Positions 31,921 to 42,910 of a stretch of DNA of 64,000 nucleotides are shown here, piece after piece. Each line of letters starts with the position of its first letter. Within the stretch, counting starts at the first letter, position 1. The notes under the pieces are model-generated. The model was not told where the DNA came from. It searched no databases and worked only from the letters and a program-made list of their open reading frames with translations. Location of the stretch: contig JAGTWJ010000002.1 of NCBI GenBank assembly GCA_020064725.1, forward strand, positions 806,001 through 870,000, given 5' to 3'. Source of the stretch: Drechslerella dactyloides (Eukaryota; Ascomycota; Orbiliomycetes; Orbiliales; Orbiliaceae). Position numbers and translations under genes: made by a program.

Positions 31921-33012
31921 CTAGCCTGGCGGCTTGCCGAATCCGCTGAGCTGCTGCTGCTGGGGGTTCGTGCCAGGCGGCATACCCAAGCCCGGCGGCG
32001 CGCCACCTCCCGGAGGACCTCCCATCGCACCGGGCGGCGGCGGTCCGCCGGGGAAGCCGGGTGGTGGGACCATTCCTGCTGGCAGGCTACCCGGCGGCGG
32101 CATCGGTAACGGCATGCCGTTGGGACCGAGCGGTGGCGGCATGCCGCCTGGCATGTTTGTCGGCATCGGGAAGTTTGGCGGGAAGGGCGGGGCTCCAGGC
32201 ATCCCGGGGAGCGGTAGCGGCGGCGCGCCAGGCTGTCCTGGAAGCGGAAGCGGTAGCGGCATCCCTCGTCCGCCGGCTGTAGAAGACAGTTAGAACAATC
32301 GCTCGATACGATCTGTAGAGTTCGGGACTTACGCGGTGGTATCGAGCCGGGGAATCCTCCAGGCGGCGGCGGCAGTCCAGCGGCACCTGTATCGCGGGTT
32401 AGTACGCTCAGCTACCCTCTACAATCGCGGTGCAACTTACTCGGGAACCCGAACGGCGGCGGCGGCATACCCGCCGGCAAACCACCCGGTGGCGGCGCGC
32501 CAGGGAAGCCAGGCATGCCTAGGAACGGCAGCGCCTGTCCTTCGGCAGCGTACGAGTTCGTGATCGTATCGATCACCGACTGCGCTCTCTCCTGTCCGAT
32601 CTCTACACCACCAACAAGCCCACATCAGCACCCCAAACCATCTTCCTGACTACCTCCACTTCAATTTTCCAGGGAGTTGTGAGGGCGACATACGTTGATA
32701 GTACTCGACGACATTGCGAATGTGGTTCCGGCCGTTGTTGTGCGCTTTCCGTACGCTGATGGAGTCGTGCGTCAGGTACACGTCGCAATAATCACCTACA
32801 CGCAACAGGAAGAGAGAAGACGGGACGGCCAGATTAGAAACACGTGCTCGCTTGCAGACGGCTTATCTGGGGGGGTCCTTTTCGCGCGGGCGATTCGTGG
32901 GGGACGGCGCGCGCGCGGTAGCGGTAGCGGTGGAACCTACAGAAGAGTGGTGGGGATGTCAGCACGGTCGAACGCCGAGAGCAGCGGGGTGGGAATACTT
33001 ATATTTCGGCAT
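31921..33012 (-). CDS. U1 snRNP subunit C (U1-C), with defective-looking first junction
   Basis: U1-C stabilises U1 snRNA pairing with 5' splice sites. Exons read: 32795-32694 (DYCDVYLTHD, then KAHNNGRNHIRNVVEYYQ), 32602-32441, 32386-32333, 32276-31921, with introns of 91, 54 and 56 nt bearing GTATGT/GTAAGT donors and CTGAT, TACTAAC and CTAAC branches. The C-terminal part is Pro/Gly/Met-rich, as in the family. The start MPKY is at 33012-33001. The zinc finger needs a Cys two residues before DYC, supplied by a phase-1 intron, but the sequence after MPKY is AAGTATTCC with no donor in that phase. Using the only GT (exon ending 32999) gives an immediate TGA after the junction. The exon 1 boundary is therefore unresolved. 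Identity is certain; integrity is not. Confidence 0.85.
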
Positions 33013-33289
33013 CGTGAGGACCGCGGTTGGTGCCGGTGGCGTGGGGGGCCGGCGCGAGCTTTGATGGGTTTCGAGGAGTGAAGTTGAGGATGGATGGCGA
33101 TGGCGAGTGGCAGCTGCGTGTGAACGAGCGCAGTTTGGCGCCTGCCGAAGACGCGCCACATGCCAACGCAGAAAATGCAACGGTGGCACTCGAGCGAGCG
33201 AATTACTTGAGCTCGAGATGTGTCCTCGAGGCGTATTTTGAGTCAGAGTTACATATTGAGAACCCCGTCTAGCAGTCACGATTCAGCAT

Positions 33290-33669
33290 TAAATCGGTCG
33301 ATGAGAGCGCTAAAAACAAATGCACAGTCACGTTGTTCGCATCCTAATATATACACGATTGTTGGTTAATTATCTTACGACCCTCTTGATAGCTACCTAG
33401 GTACTTCCTGGTATAAATTACTCGATCATGTTCCGTAGACTATCCGCTAGAGTGAAGAGCTGCAATGCAGCGGGCCGATTCTTATAGCTTAGACAAAATT
33501 TAAAATATCACTGGTCTGTAAAAAGCGTCTACTAGCAGAAAATAAAACACCATATTCTTTAATTAAATCGATATCTCCGATTCAGATTCTAACTATATTA
33601 TACCTCTAGAGAAGACTACCAGAGCAAACTAAAACAGAAAATTAAACTAGTATATATCCGAACATGCCC
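33290..33669. other. AT-rich intergenic segment
   Basis: About 380 bases, clearly more AT-rich than the surrounding genes, with no frame or repeat I can identify. Confidence 0.45.
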
Positions 33670-34368
33670 TTAAGCTCCAAGGCCGGCGGCTGATCTCAGA
33701 GATACCAACTTCGATGCGTACTCATCCTGGCGTGCGTCGATGTCCGTGATGAAGCCGACAAGTATCTGCAAGTCATGGAGCCCCCGGCCAAGCGCGTAGT
33801 CACGCCAGATATTCCCAGAATCGTACATTCTGCGGACCCGCTCTTCTTGCCCGACCAGTATGTCATATATCCCCCGCTTCTCCTCGGCGCAGCAGGGGCA
33901 GAGCATGGCGCATTCCAACAAGTACAACTTTCTTCTGATTTCTCCCAGGAGGAGTCCTGCCTGCGTCCGAAGTCGCGTCGCCGCGACTTCGATCGATGCA
34001 AGCCGCTCCCGGATTCTGGATCTCAGGCAGTGCATATCCGCAAGCGCCTCGTTGATCGACTTGTCCAGCGTGGGCTCCTCTCGGAGCCGCTCGCTGTCTG
34101 ATTTGTCGAGATTTTTGATTTTGAGGTCGCAGGCAGCTATTGCGGCTATGTGCTTGTTTGCGAGGGTGCCACCCGCGTGGCCGGCCCTGAGGAGGATTTG
34201 GGCGGGCCATCCATGTATGCCAGCTAGCTGTTCGAGGTTTTTCACAGCGGTGATGCGGTGTTCGGCGACGTAGTAGTCCATCGGAACGAAGGTGCAGTTG
34301 ATAATGTTACCTGAGCTGTGTGAGAAACACGCACAGGCAGTGCAGCCGTTGGAGGTAAAAGATTCCAT
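33670..34368 (-). CDS. hypothetical protein, 232 aa
   Basis: Complete 232-codon frame from an ATG at 34368, with a TATA box about 205 bases upstream. I do not recognise the family. The N-terminus carries several cysteines (CTACACFSHSSG). Residues about 35-160 form long charged helices with Leu heptads, suggesting coiled coil. A CPCCAEEKRG motif near residue 157 could bind metal together with the N-terminal cysteines, but spacing is not that of a known finger. There is no signal peptide or membrane span. It resembles the 14983-15717 protein only in general helical character. Confidence 0.65.
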   Translation of the reverse strand: MESFTSNGCTACACFSHSSGNIINCTFVPMDYYVAEHRITAVKNLEQLAGIHGWPAQILLRAGHAGGTLANKHIAAIAACDLKIKNLDKSDSERLREEPTLDKSINEALADMHCLRSRIRERLASIEVAATRLRTQAGLLLGEIRRKLYLLECAMLCPCCAEEKRGIYDILVGQEERVRRMYDSGNIWRDYALGRGLHDLQILVGFITDIDARQDEYASKLVSLRSAAGLGA

Positions 34369-34377
34369 GGCGGTAGT

Positions 34378-34887
34378 ATTGGAGAGGTAGATTTGAATAA
34401 AAGTCTCCGTCTGATGTCTCGAGGTAGAGCAGAGCTTGACTGATTTGAAGTATTTAGATCTTGGAGATATCTACAAGGCTCGTAGATAGCTTCAGATCGA
34501 GGTAGGTTTTGGTATAGCGAAGTGGAGAAAGGAGAAACAAAATGGGGGCCATGGGGGGCACAATCCCTCTTTATATAGTCTCCTGGGAGCCGGCCAGATA
34601 AAGGCCAAGTTATAATCGATCGTTTATGCTAGACGTATTCTTCTACAAATGGCGCTTGAGAACATTATATCGTTCAATAGCTATAGCCAACAAGACTGTT
34701 GAGTGCGCTATTATATTCCTGTCATGAGCACGATTGACGGGTCAAAAAAGCCCCTCGGTAGGCTGTCGAACGTAAGGTAGGGCTCAAAGCCACCTTGCCG
34801 CGAGCGAAGATTCGTACGCCCGTCGTTATTGTTCAGGGATAACTCTATTATCTACAAAATGTCGTGACCCGGTATCCTGCGAGGTGG
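34378..34887. other. intergenic, tail to promoter
   Basis: About 510 bases between the start of the 232-aa gene and the stop of the Mgr3-like gene. Apart from the TATA box nothing is recognised. Confidence 0.4.
34571..34577 (-). promoter_or_regulatory. TATA box of the 33670-34368 gene
   Basis: TATATAA on the minus strand about 205 bases upstream of the ATG at 34368. Confidence 0.45.
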
Positions 34888-36473
34888 CTAGCTGCGTTCC
34901 TTTGGCCGCGTCGACTCGAATGAAATGGCCGGCAGCCCGCCCGGCGTCCGTTTTTCGGCCTCTCTATTCTCATCCTCTTCATCACTCCCTTTCTGTTGCT
35001 GCTGTTTTTTCTCGTAGTAGACGCCTGCCTCCTTTTCCCGAACTCGCTGTAGTGCAACAGACGCGTTTTGATATCCTTCAACATAGCTTATCGAGTACGA
35101 CATGCTCTCTGCTTCGCTGTACTTCGACTTGGCCTCGTCCCAATTCTCCAGCTGTTCCTCGATCTCGCCAATGTTGTGAAGCGCTACCACGCATCCCTGG
35201 TCGCATTCTTCTGTCCTAGCTGACTTCTTGATAGCCCCCGCGATGTCGATAGCTTTGAGAAGCCATTTCTTTGCGGCGTCGAGTTGAGTCGCACGATCCA
35301 TTGGCTCGGAAGCTGGAAGCGGGCGTTGTATATTGCAAGCGCCAATGTTGTTCACTGGATGAGATGCGTTAGCTGCGGCTCATTATGTAGCTGTGATGTA
35401 TACTCACTAAGTGTGACCATGTGGCATGATGGCGACTTGAAGATGCTTGCCGCCTGAAGATATAACGCTGAAGCGTAATCGAATCTATTGGTTTTCTCGT
35501 AGAACGACGCCATATCTTGGCTACCGTCAGCCATTGCAATTATACAATTCGCAACGTGGTGAAGCATACTCTCAAACACTGCGGCAAATTGCTCTGCCGT
35601 CCACGGGTGCTCCTCTTCGGGTTTGAGCCGGCTCTGCAAGTCGGCCATCTTGAGCGTCTCCGTGACACTCCATTCAAGGACCTTCTCTGCCTCCACATCC
35701 ATCCCCTTGTCCATTTGATATAGCTCTCCTAACTTTACCGCCACGCCGATAAGCCTCTTCATACCCTTTAGCTTGCCGATGATCCCGAGTTCCTCCTCCC
35801 TCTTCTGGATCAGCTCTAGCATTTCACCCCGCACTTTCTCCAGGTACGCGATCGCCTTGTAATACAGCTTTGCATTCTCCGCCAGCTCTGCGTACCATAT
35901 CTTCAATCCTGTAACCTCATCGCTCAATGGATCCATGCCAATCATCTCGGCTGTTACAATTGCTCTTTGATAGCTTTTGATGCACTCTTCCATATCGCCC
36001 TTCCTCTCGCTCCATATCGCGCGGCGGATATGTCGCGCCACAGTTTCCGGATACTTGTGCGTCTTGATGAAGACCGTATAGTATGCCCATAGGGCAAAAA
36101 GCCCGACGCTGGCGAAGGCGACAATCCCGAAGACTCCTGCGAGGATGAATTGTATGGGGCTGTCGTGATATGCCTCCTTGTAGGTTTGGAGCTTCACGAG
36201 GTCGGCCAGGACGTATTTGCGCGTACCGTCGGTTTGGAAGCGATCGAGATTTACGTGCGGGTTGTAGCCCTTTTTGCTGAGGCGTGGAGAGACGTGGAGT
36301 GGGCGACGAAAGGCTGTCCGAAGTGCGTAGTCCTGCCATTGTGGTCTTGACGGTATCGATATCGCGCTCCGGCAGAAGAAGCACCGCGGGGAACTGCGTG
36401 GGATCGGATAGAGTGGTCTCGCAACGTGCGTTCGCGCGAATGACGCCGCCGCCGCCGACCGGCTGCCGTTCAT
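34888..36473 (-). CDS. MGR3: Mgr3-like mitochondrial TPR protein
   Basis: Two exons, 36473-35408 and 35354-34888, give 510 residues, close to yeast Mgr3. The 53-nt intron has GTGAGT, CTAAC and a CATCCAG acceptor, phase 1. The N-terminal 65 residues are Arg/Ser-rich with few acids, as in mitochondrial presequences. One membrane span lies at about 106-135 (PIQFILAGVFGIVAFASVG). Tetratricopeptide-like helices follow (about 140-450): KGDMEECIKSYQRAIVTAE, ALYLQAASIF, VALHNIGEIEEQLENWDEA. In yeast Mgr3 sits in the inner membrane and, with Mgr1, helps the i-AAA protease Yme1 recognise substrates. A charged tail (EKRTPGG...) ends the protein. It shares its promoter with the SRAP gene on the other strand. 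Confidence 0.8.
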
Positions 36474-36768
36474 GATTTCGGCCGCTACCGCTGTCAGTCG
36501 AGTGTGGTCGTCGATTCCCAGGTGTTCGAAGGCGCAATGAAGTCGTATCTATCGCGTGGGGGCGGTTCATGATATCATAATCTTGGAACCGAATTTGCGC
36601 GGGAAGTCGGTCTCGGCTGCCGGGATGCCTCCGGGCCCCGGGCCTTGGTCGCACAGACGCGAAACTCATCGCGCAACCCCGTCGACGGCTGACGTTTCGT
36701 CCGCGTCCTCCCTTTCGCCGAACCACCCTTCCGCATTTCCACGCGACGGCACCGGGACAGCCCCCAAG
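36474..36768. promoter_or_regulatory. bidirectional promoter between MGR3-like and SRAP genes
   Basis: 295 bases separate two divergent start codons (36473 minus, 36769 plus). No TATA box is evident on either side; the region is GC-rich. Confidence 0.5.
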
Positions 36769-38431
36769 ATGTGCGGCAGATACGCAATGGCCCTGGTATA
36801 CATCAAGATCCCGCATGGCGGTAATGTAGCGTCGTAGATCCACACGGGACCTGATACTAACGCGCCACCCAATCTCCAGGGCCGCCGCGAGATCCGGAAC
36901 GCCCTTCATGACGCCGGTCTAGAAATCGACGAGGACGAGCTAGACATCGACCGCGTTCGGCAGTCGTATAATGTTGCGCCAGGATACTACGAGCCCATAT
37001 ATCGTGCCGTCGCAGACGGACCGGCGGATCAGGATGCACAGCAAGCTGCGGCTGAGGCTGAACGCGAAGATGGAGATGCTGCTGAGAGCGACGCAATGGA
37101 CGAATCGCACGACGGCGAGCCCGAGAAGCAGGCGGACAGAGAGGCTGCGGCGCCGACAGACTCGCGGACGGCAACTGCGAGGGGCAACAGCAACTACAAG
37201 GTCAAATACGTCTTGTCGCCGATGAAATGGGGTGCGCCATCTGCACAATCATATCCGACTCCGACCGAGTGTCATTAGCTGCGCATGGGACATTTGATTA
37301 ACCGCTGTGCATGATTAGGATTGATACCCTTCTGGACGAAGCGCAATCCAGACTACCCCACGATGCTCAAGACGATCAACTGCCGAGACGATTCTTTATA
37401 TGACAATAAGGGCATGTGGACGTCCATGAAGAACAAGAAACGCTGCATCGTTATCGCACAAGGTTTCTTCGAGTGGTTGAAGAAGGGTAAGGACAGAGTT
37501 CCTCACTTCACCAAACGCGCGGACGGGCAGCTGCTCTACATCGCCGGCTTGTGGGATTCTGTAAGATACGAAGGTATGCGACGTTTCTTCCTGCTACTCA
37601 AAACTGCTTGGCTCACCGCTTACACTCTTGACTGGCATAGACTCGGAAGAGGATCTCTACACCTACACAATCATTACCACATCGTCGTCAAAGCAGCTCA
37701 ACTTTCTACACGACCGGATGCCTGTCATCTTCGAGCCAAACTCCCCAGAGATCAAGCAGTGGCTGGATCCACACCGTCGCTGGGACGAAGGCCTGCAACG
37801 ATTGCTCCAGCCGTTCGAGAAGTCCGGTCTGGAATGCTACCCGGTCCGCAAAGAGGTCGGCAAAGTTGGCAACAATTCGTCCAGCTTCATCGTTCCCCTC
37901 GACAGCGAGGACAATAAATCGAACATCAAAAACTTCTTTACGAAGGGGGGCAAGCCTCTCCAGCCGTTCAAAGAGCCGGAGAAGCCCTGGACAAATCCGA
38001 AGAAGCTGTCTCAAGAGAACGACGAAGAGCCACAAGAATCGGATACAATACACGACGAAGACCTCGTTGAGGAAGTGCCTGAGGATGAGTCGTTGCCCGA
38101 GCACAGCACGCAGGACAGCGCCCTCCTCCCACTCCTCCCGTCGCCGTCAAAATCACCCACTAAATCGCCAACGAAATCAAACCCCACAACACCGATGCAT
38201 CCGACCCCCAAGCGCAAGTGGTCCGAATTGTCCTCTGATGGAATAGAACCACCGTCGTCGCCGGCGAAGACGCCCTCGCCGGTGAAGCGAGAACAAAAGT
38301 TCTACAGCAGCACCAACACGAGTAATAACCCCAAGAAAGGTCCGAATAGTACTCCGAAAAAGGTTAAGCGGGGACAGGATGCCAAAGAGAAGGGAAATAA
38401 GAGCATCACAAGCTTCTTCTCAAAGGTCTAA
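36769..38431 (+). CDS. SRAP (HMCES/YedK) family abasic-site protein with PIP-box-like tail
   Basis: Four exons (36769-36795, 36880-37231, 37319-37573, 37641-38431) give 474 residues; the introns are GTATAC/TACTAAC/CCAG, GTGCGC/TTAG and GTATGC/CATAG, all in phase. SRAP proteins crosslink to abasic sites in single-stranded DNA through Cys2. The catalytic set is complete: MCGRY (Cys2), SYNVAPG (Asn40), QGFFEW (Glu178) and LHDRMPV (His235), plus WGLIPFW and INCRDDS. An acidic, low-complexity insert of about 60 residues (roughly 50-115) interrupts the domain early. The C-terminal 190 residues are disordered, with SP/TP repeats and basic nuclear-localisation-like runs. The last residues, NKSITSFFSKV, fit a PCNA-binding PIP box except for Asn at the Gln position. 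Likely nuclear, acting at replication forks. Confidence 0.9.
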
Positions 38432-39947
38432 AATCGAGGTATACTTGTTCTGGTAACTCAGCGTCGCTTTAATCTCGAATGGCGTTCCGGACGGCGTTGT
38501 ATTGAGCGTTCTAGCTTTAGATTTCTTTGTATATGTATGGACATGTACACGTACACGTAGTTGGTACCAATTGAGCAATATCACGGAAGTCTGTAAGGCT
38601 TTACGCCTGCGCCGGCTTAATAGTTACGGCCATGCAGCCGACGTTATGATGGTACAAGCCGAGTCCTCGAGTAAATGGATTGCACGCTCTCGGTTTAACT
38701 CGAAGCTACTTAGTTACGCCAAGGCCAGCTGGCTAGCGCTCTTCTCAATAGGAAGAGCTCGTGTAACTGGCCATACGCTATCATGGAGTGCGCACAGATT
38801 GATTTTGTATCTGACACGCGTCCATGAGACCCTCGCCACATTGCGTGCGTGTATATATGTGTGTTCTCTGCCTCGCACACTCGTTTCGAAGTCGTGCAGC
38901 TGTTGCATGTTGGACATCCCGGCAATCTACCCCCATCAGACTAGCCTCAAGGCTAGGTATAACATCGAACACAAAATATGGCAGGTCGAAAGTCTAACAC
39001 CAACAATTCACTAACTTATTGACGGTGTCCTCCTTGCGGCGAAGGGTTTCATCTTATATCATGTCAGCCACGCCGCAAACCGTGCCTGTCCGATGGCAAG
39101 CCAATCAAGTACATTGGTATTTGCACATAACCGATACCAATGATTCATAGGCATTTACGGAGGCTTGATCTTGATTTTGAAGTCCGTCTGATAAAGGGTT
39201 GATATATGTTTGCCTTGGTGGAGGCATCTGTCACGCTCCTAGGTAGGTAAGTTTAAGTACGGCCGGGATACAGGTCGAATGACAACCGGTAGCATATTAC
39301 TTTGAACTCGCGCTGAAGCCGAAAGCCCGATACTTCCACGCTTCAAGATATTTTTGAAATATATAGACCATCTTGCAAGCGCAGCTAGCCGAGTAAGGTT
39401 CTAACAATGGCGACATATCCGTGCGCCGTACGTGCCACCGAAAATCTGCCTGCCACTCAAGGCGCAGTCTTCCTCCTGACGACTATAATTAAAAGCCTTA
39501 ACTGCACTGTCATTAAGCCTCGGTGACATTCAACGCCACGAGATTTTATTTTTGTCCGAACGAGCGTTCCTGTTGGACTCGAGTCCTATAGCAATACGAC
39601 ACGATTCTACAACACCACACCGATCGTATGTTATGCATATAAAATTATGGGCGTCTACAAATGACATTCACACAAAATCTGGAACAAACGCTGCAGTTCT
39701 GATTGGGACATAGAGGACTCTAAGATCTGTGGACCTCGAAAATAGATCATCTGAAAACCCCCTACCCTCCGCCCACGTGTCCCGAATCAGATATCGAGTT
39801 GGCAAGCTCCTTGATAGAGTATAATCCAAGCGATATATTTCCATCAGCCGTCTGAGGCTCACTCCTCCTCTTTTATGATATATTCACAATCGAAGCGACG
39901 ACGGCACCGAAATCGAGCCGAACTATAACACTTCGAAACATATCGAT
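38432..39947. other. intergenic, no confident gene
   Basis: A 170-codon frame at 38502-39014 begins at TTG, has low third-position GC and is opposed by several minus-strand frames. A short minus-strand frame ending at 39668 starts with MEIYRLDYTLS but has no context. No repeat is visible. Confidence 0.4.
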
Positions 39948-40848
39948 ATGCGTCACTCCTTCCTCTCCCTCCAGTTCGACATCCTCCTCCTACTTCTCCT
40001 TCGGCTAGCCACACAGTCGTATGGTCAATTAGTGTGGGGGAATTTGGATCCCGAAAAGTTCGCTTGTCGGATCGGGTTCTACGAATCAGAAGGCATGGCT
40101 ACGGACAAGCAGTTTCTCGAAGTCAGTCCTGACGGAGAGGGACTTTGCCCGGCGCAGGCTCCGGGCTGCTGTCTGAAGCTGAGCTCTTTCGAAAACACGG
40201 ATCAGCTACAGAAGCATCTTGGCAGCTATCGGTTGATCCCGTTGAAAGAAAGATCTTGTGAATGCCAGTTTTTCAAGGAATCCGATTCATGCGATACAAA
40301 CACCCCCAATTTCAAGGATGGGTGGGAGGGGAATGGTCCGAATGATTCAATGAGAGGTGAGTCCATAGACATATGTGATACCAAATTTTTATCGATACCT
40401 ATCGCGCTCACCGTAACTAAGGCATATGATGTACGAGCAGCGTGAGTGATTTACTGATAGCTAATACATATCTACTGTGAGTTCATAGTCTCTCCAAAGT
40501 TGTCCGACATTGCGAACGGCATCAAGAGCTTCAAATGCAATTGGTCGAATTCTGCCAGCCCCCCGCAAGGTACAGCACGTGCACGAGAGTCACCGCGAGC
40601 AACGCCCTCGCGCTGGACCGTCATGTATACAACGACAACAGACGCCCGTCCAGCCATCACAGAAACAATGAATATTAACATTCTCTAATCGCGTGCCAAT
40701 AGGAACAAACCCAGATCCGACAGCGAAGTACCCGCCGCCAGGTAGCAATAAGAAGTGTGGCATTCTAAATATGCAAGTCAAAGGTTGCGACGGTTTCACA
40801 CCGCCGCCACTGACTCGGTGGGAGACAAAGCCAACCCCACCGCCTTAA
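39948..40848 (+). CDS. cysteine-rich secreted protein, candidate effector (paralogue A)
   Basis: Three exons, 39948-40356, 40489-40569 and 40703-40848, give 211 residues. Introns of 132 and 133 nt have GTGAGT and GTACAG donors, CTGAT/CTAAT branches and CATAG/AATAG acceptors, all phase 1. A signal peptide is clear (Leu run at residues 13-19, cleavage near 26). The mature protein has ten cysteines in the pattern C...C-x6-CC-x28-CxC-x8-C, then three late Cys. The same order (C-x4-CC-x24-CxC-x7-C, then KxxFxC after an intron in the same phase) occurs in the gene at 42119, so the two are paralogues. No enzymatic motif is seen. Small cysteine-rich secreted proteins are often effectors or surface proteins; that is inference. 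Confidence 0.75.
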
Positions 40849-42118
40849 AAATGACATCAAGGTGCGATGGGTCCATGAGTGCTCGATAGTTCTGGTGTTA
40901 CTAGGTTACTTTTTTTTCGTGTCACTGGATGATAGCACGAAATCTTGACTTTAGTTATTCTGCAATATCACTATTAATTACTACATGTACGTATGTGTTA
41001 TATGTAGCAAGTGCAAATTTATTCACGCACGTATTCTATCTTATTCCGCGAATCCGTCCCAAGACTTTGGTAACACGATTAATCGACGGATTTGTCGATA
41101 TAATACTTACTGCGTGGCATTGATACGCCTCGTAAGAAAACAAGTTGCGACTGTAAATCAATCTATCATGGATAACTCAAAATGATCTAGGCATATTGAC
41201 ATCTCGAATTGTTTCGATACTTGTACCTGTATACTTATCAGCCAAGCAAAATACGCCTCGCAAGATCTTGATATCCCGATCGATACCGCGTTTTAAATCC
41301 CGAAAATCACATATGCGGTTGCAAACCTTTAGCCCGAGTCTCGAGATATATACCTCTACTCTTACTAAGGGGGCTTGAATATAAATATATTTCACACGTC
41401 TACCGGCCTCTCTCTATTGTATCGATAGCCTTTCAACATATTTCATGCAATCATGCTCTGCCCTCGAGCACAGCTGTTAACCCAATATGAAAAATACAAC
41501 AAGTTCTCTAGACTTCAGGCACAAAAACTTCTTACAACGCCCTCGCTTATCTCTTTCATGCATGACCATGCGGTCTCAACCGCGCACCTTCACTTCATAC
41601 CAGCTAGAGAGTTAGACTCCAACGAGAAAGTGTCCTCAATTCTGCCACATTTTCAGTGTTGTTGCAGCCAACATTATTTTACCATAGGCGCTGTAGCTGT
41701 CACAAGCATGCAATGTTCATACGTTTTCCGAGCTGTTGTAGTATACCTACACATGCAAACTCTACAGATGATATAACGTTTGGGGCCTAAAACCAGGGGC
41801 AAAGTGACAATCCGCCATCGGATGAAGCCTGACAGTTGTTACACCGCTAGTGTCGTATGCTCCTGCACCACTCCGGGACACCACCAACCTACTGAATCTC
41901 TCAGATAGCTTCTCTATGACTTTTAGGCTGAGCGTCGCGTTGGTTTGCTGTTGTGAACTTGCTCGGGCTCTGGCGCTTCCCGGATTCCGGCTCGAGCTCA
42001 AGACTAGCCTCAGTATTTATGTTGTGCCAGTTCCCAAAATATGCTATTCTTATCGGCCAGATCTTAAATTCCCCTAACACAATAGCGAAGTCTCAGACCT
42101 GTGGATCATATAGGTGAA
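40849..42118. other. spacer between the two secreted paralogues
   Basis: 1.27 kb, AT-rich in its first half. A short frame near 41915 (MTFRLSVALVCCCELARA) looks like a signal peptide but leads to no cysteine-rich exon, so I do not call a third copy. Confidence 0.4.
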
Positions 42119-42910
42119 ATGATCTACCACTATCTCTTCGGCATCCTCTTGTCTACCGCCACCTTTTCAACATTCTCTGCAGCCCAGAATGCGACGTTGG
42201 CCCATAATTCAACTTTGACCCATAATTCAACGTTGACCCGCAATTCAACGTTAACATTGACCCATAAACCAACATTGACCCAGAGCGTAACCCGCCTCGA
42301 AACTAGTAAAACTTCGAGCACGAGACAACCTGCTCGCACAAACGACCACCGCCCTGTTGTTGTGAAGCAGCCACCCGGACCTCCTTGCTACATAGCACTT
42401 GACATCCGCTACTTGAACACGACCGATCACGGCACTCTGGGTGTTAGTATCAACCAAACAGTCAACGTCAACGACTGCAAGACCCAGTCATGCTGTATCG
42501 ACATTGTCACTTCCCTCGAAAACTCGAGTTTGAAGCTCTGGAACACCAAGACGGTACAAACCGGTAACTGCATCTGCTCGTTATATAGGGAGCATGTATG
42601 CGGTGGCAAACCAATTTTCCAGGCGCCACGAAACTATAACGATAGTGATTTCCTGGCGACGCAGGCAAAACGTTAGTATCCCCGGAATATTGTTCATACA
42701 ATGCATTGTTGCTCTACGAGTTTGTACGCAGGTTTGGTATGCTAACAATGGCGGTCCAAATTTGCAGTAGGTGCTCAAGCTCTTGACCGAGCGAAGGTAG
42801 CGAGTTTTGCTTGCAAGAGCGCCGAACCGGTGGTACCGGTGTTGCCCTCGGCGTCAGCACGAAAGGATCGACGAGCTATTAACTGGAATCCAAACAATAT
42901 CTTCTATTAA
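42119..42910 (+). CDS. cysteine-rich secreted protein with NSTLTH repeats (paralogue B)
   Basis: Two exons, 42119-42671 and 42768-42910, give 231 residues. The 96-nt intron has donor GTTAGT, branch TGCTAAC and acceptor TTTGCAG, phase 1. I chose the ATG at 42119 because it starts a signal peptide (MIYHYLFGILLSTATF). After cleavage comes a five-unit repeat of about six residues (NSTLTH) packed with N-glycosylation sequons. The cysteine domain follows: C, then C-x4-CC, CxC and C, matching the gene at 39948, and exon 2 restores the shared KxxSFxC segment. Several more NxS/T sites are present. Probably a heavily glycosylated wall or extracellular protein; function unknown. It is convergent with the gamma-glutamyltransferase gene. 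Confidence 0.75.
42188..42283 (+). repeat. 18-bp coding tandem repeat (five units)
   Basis: Units AATTCAACGTTGACCCAT at 42188, 42206, 42224, 42242 (with a 6-base insertion) and 42266, with a few substitutions. The period is a multiple of three, so changes in copy number would keep the frame of the secreted protein. Confidence 0.85.

Noticed and set aside
38502..39014. 170-codon frame after the SRAP gene
   Set aside because: Starts at TTG, AT-rich third positions, several opposing frames; no domain.
41850..42077. Frame with signal-peptide-like MTFRLSVALVCCC between the secreted paralogues
   Set aside because: No downstream cysteine domain or splice donor; not a third family member.
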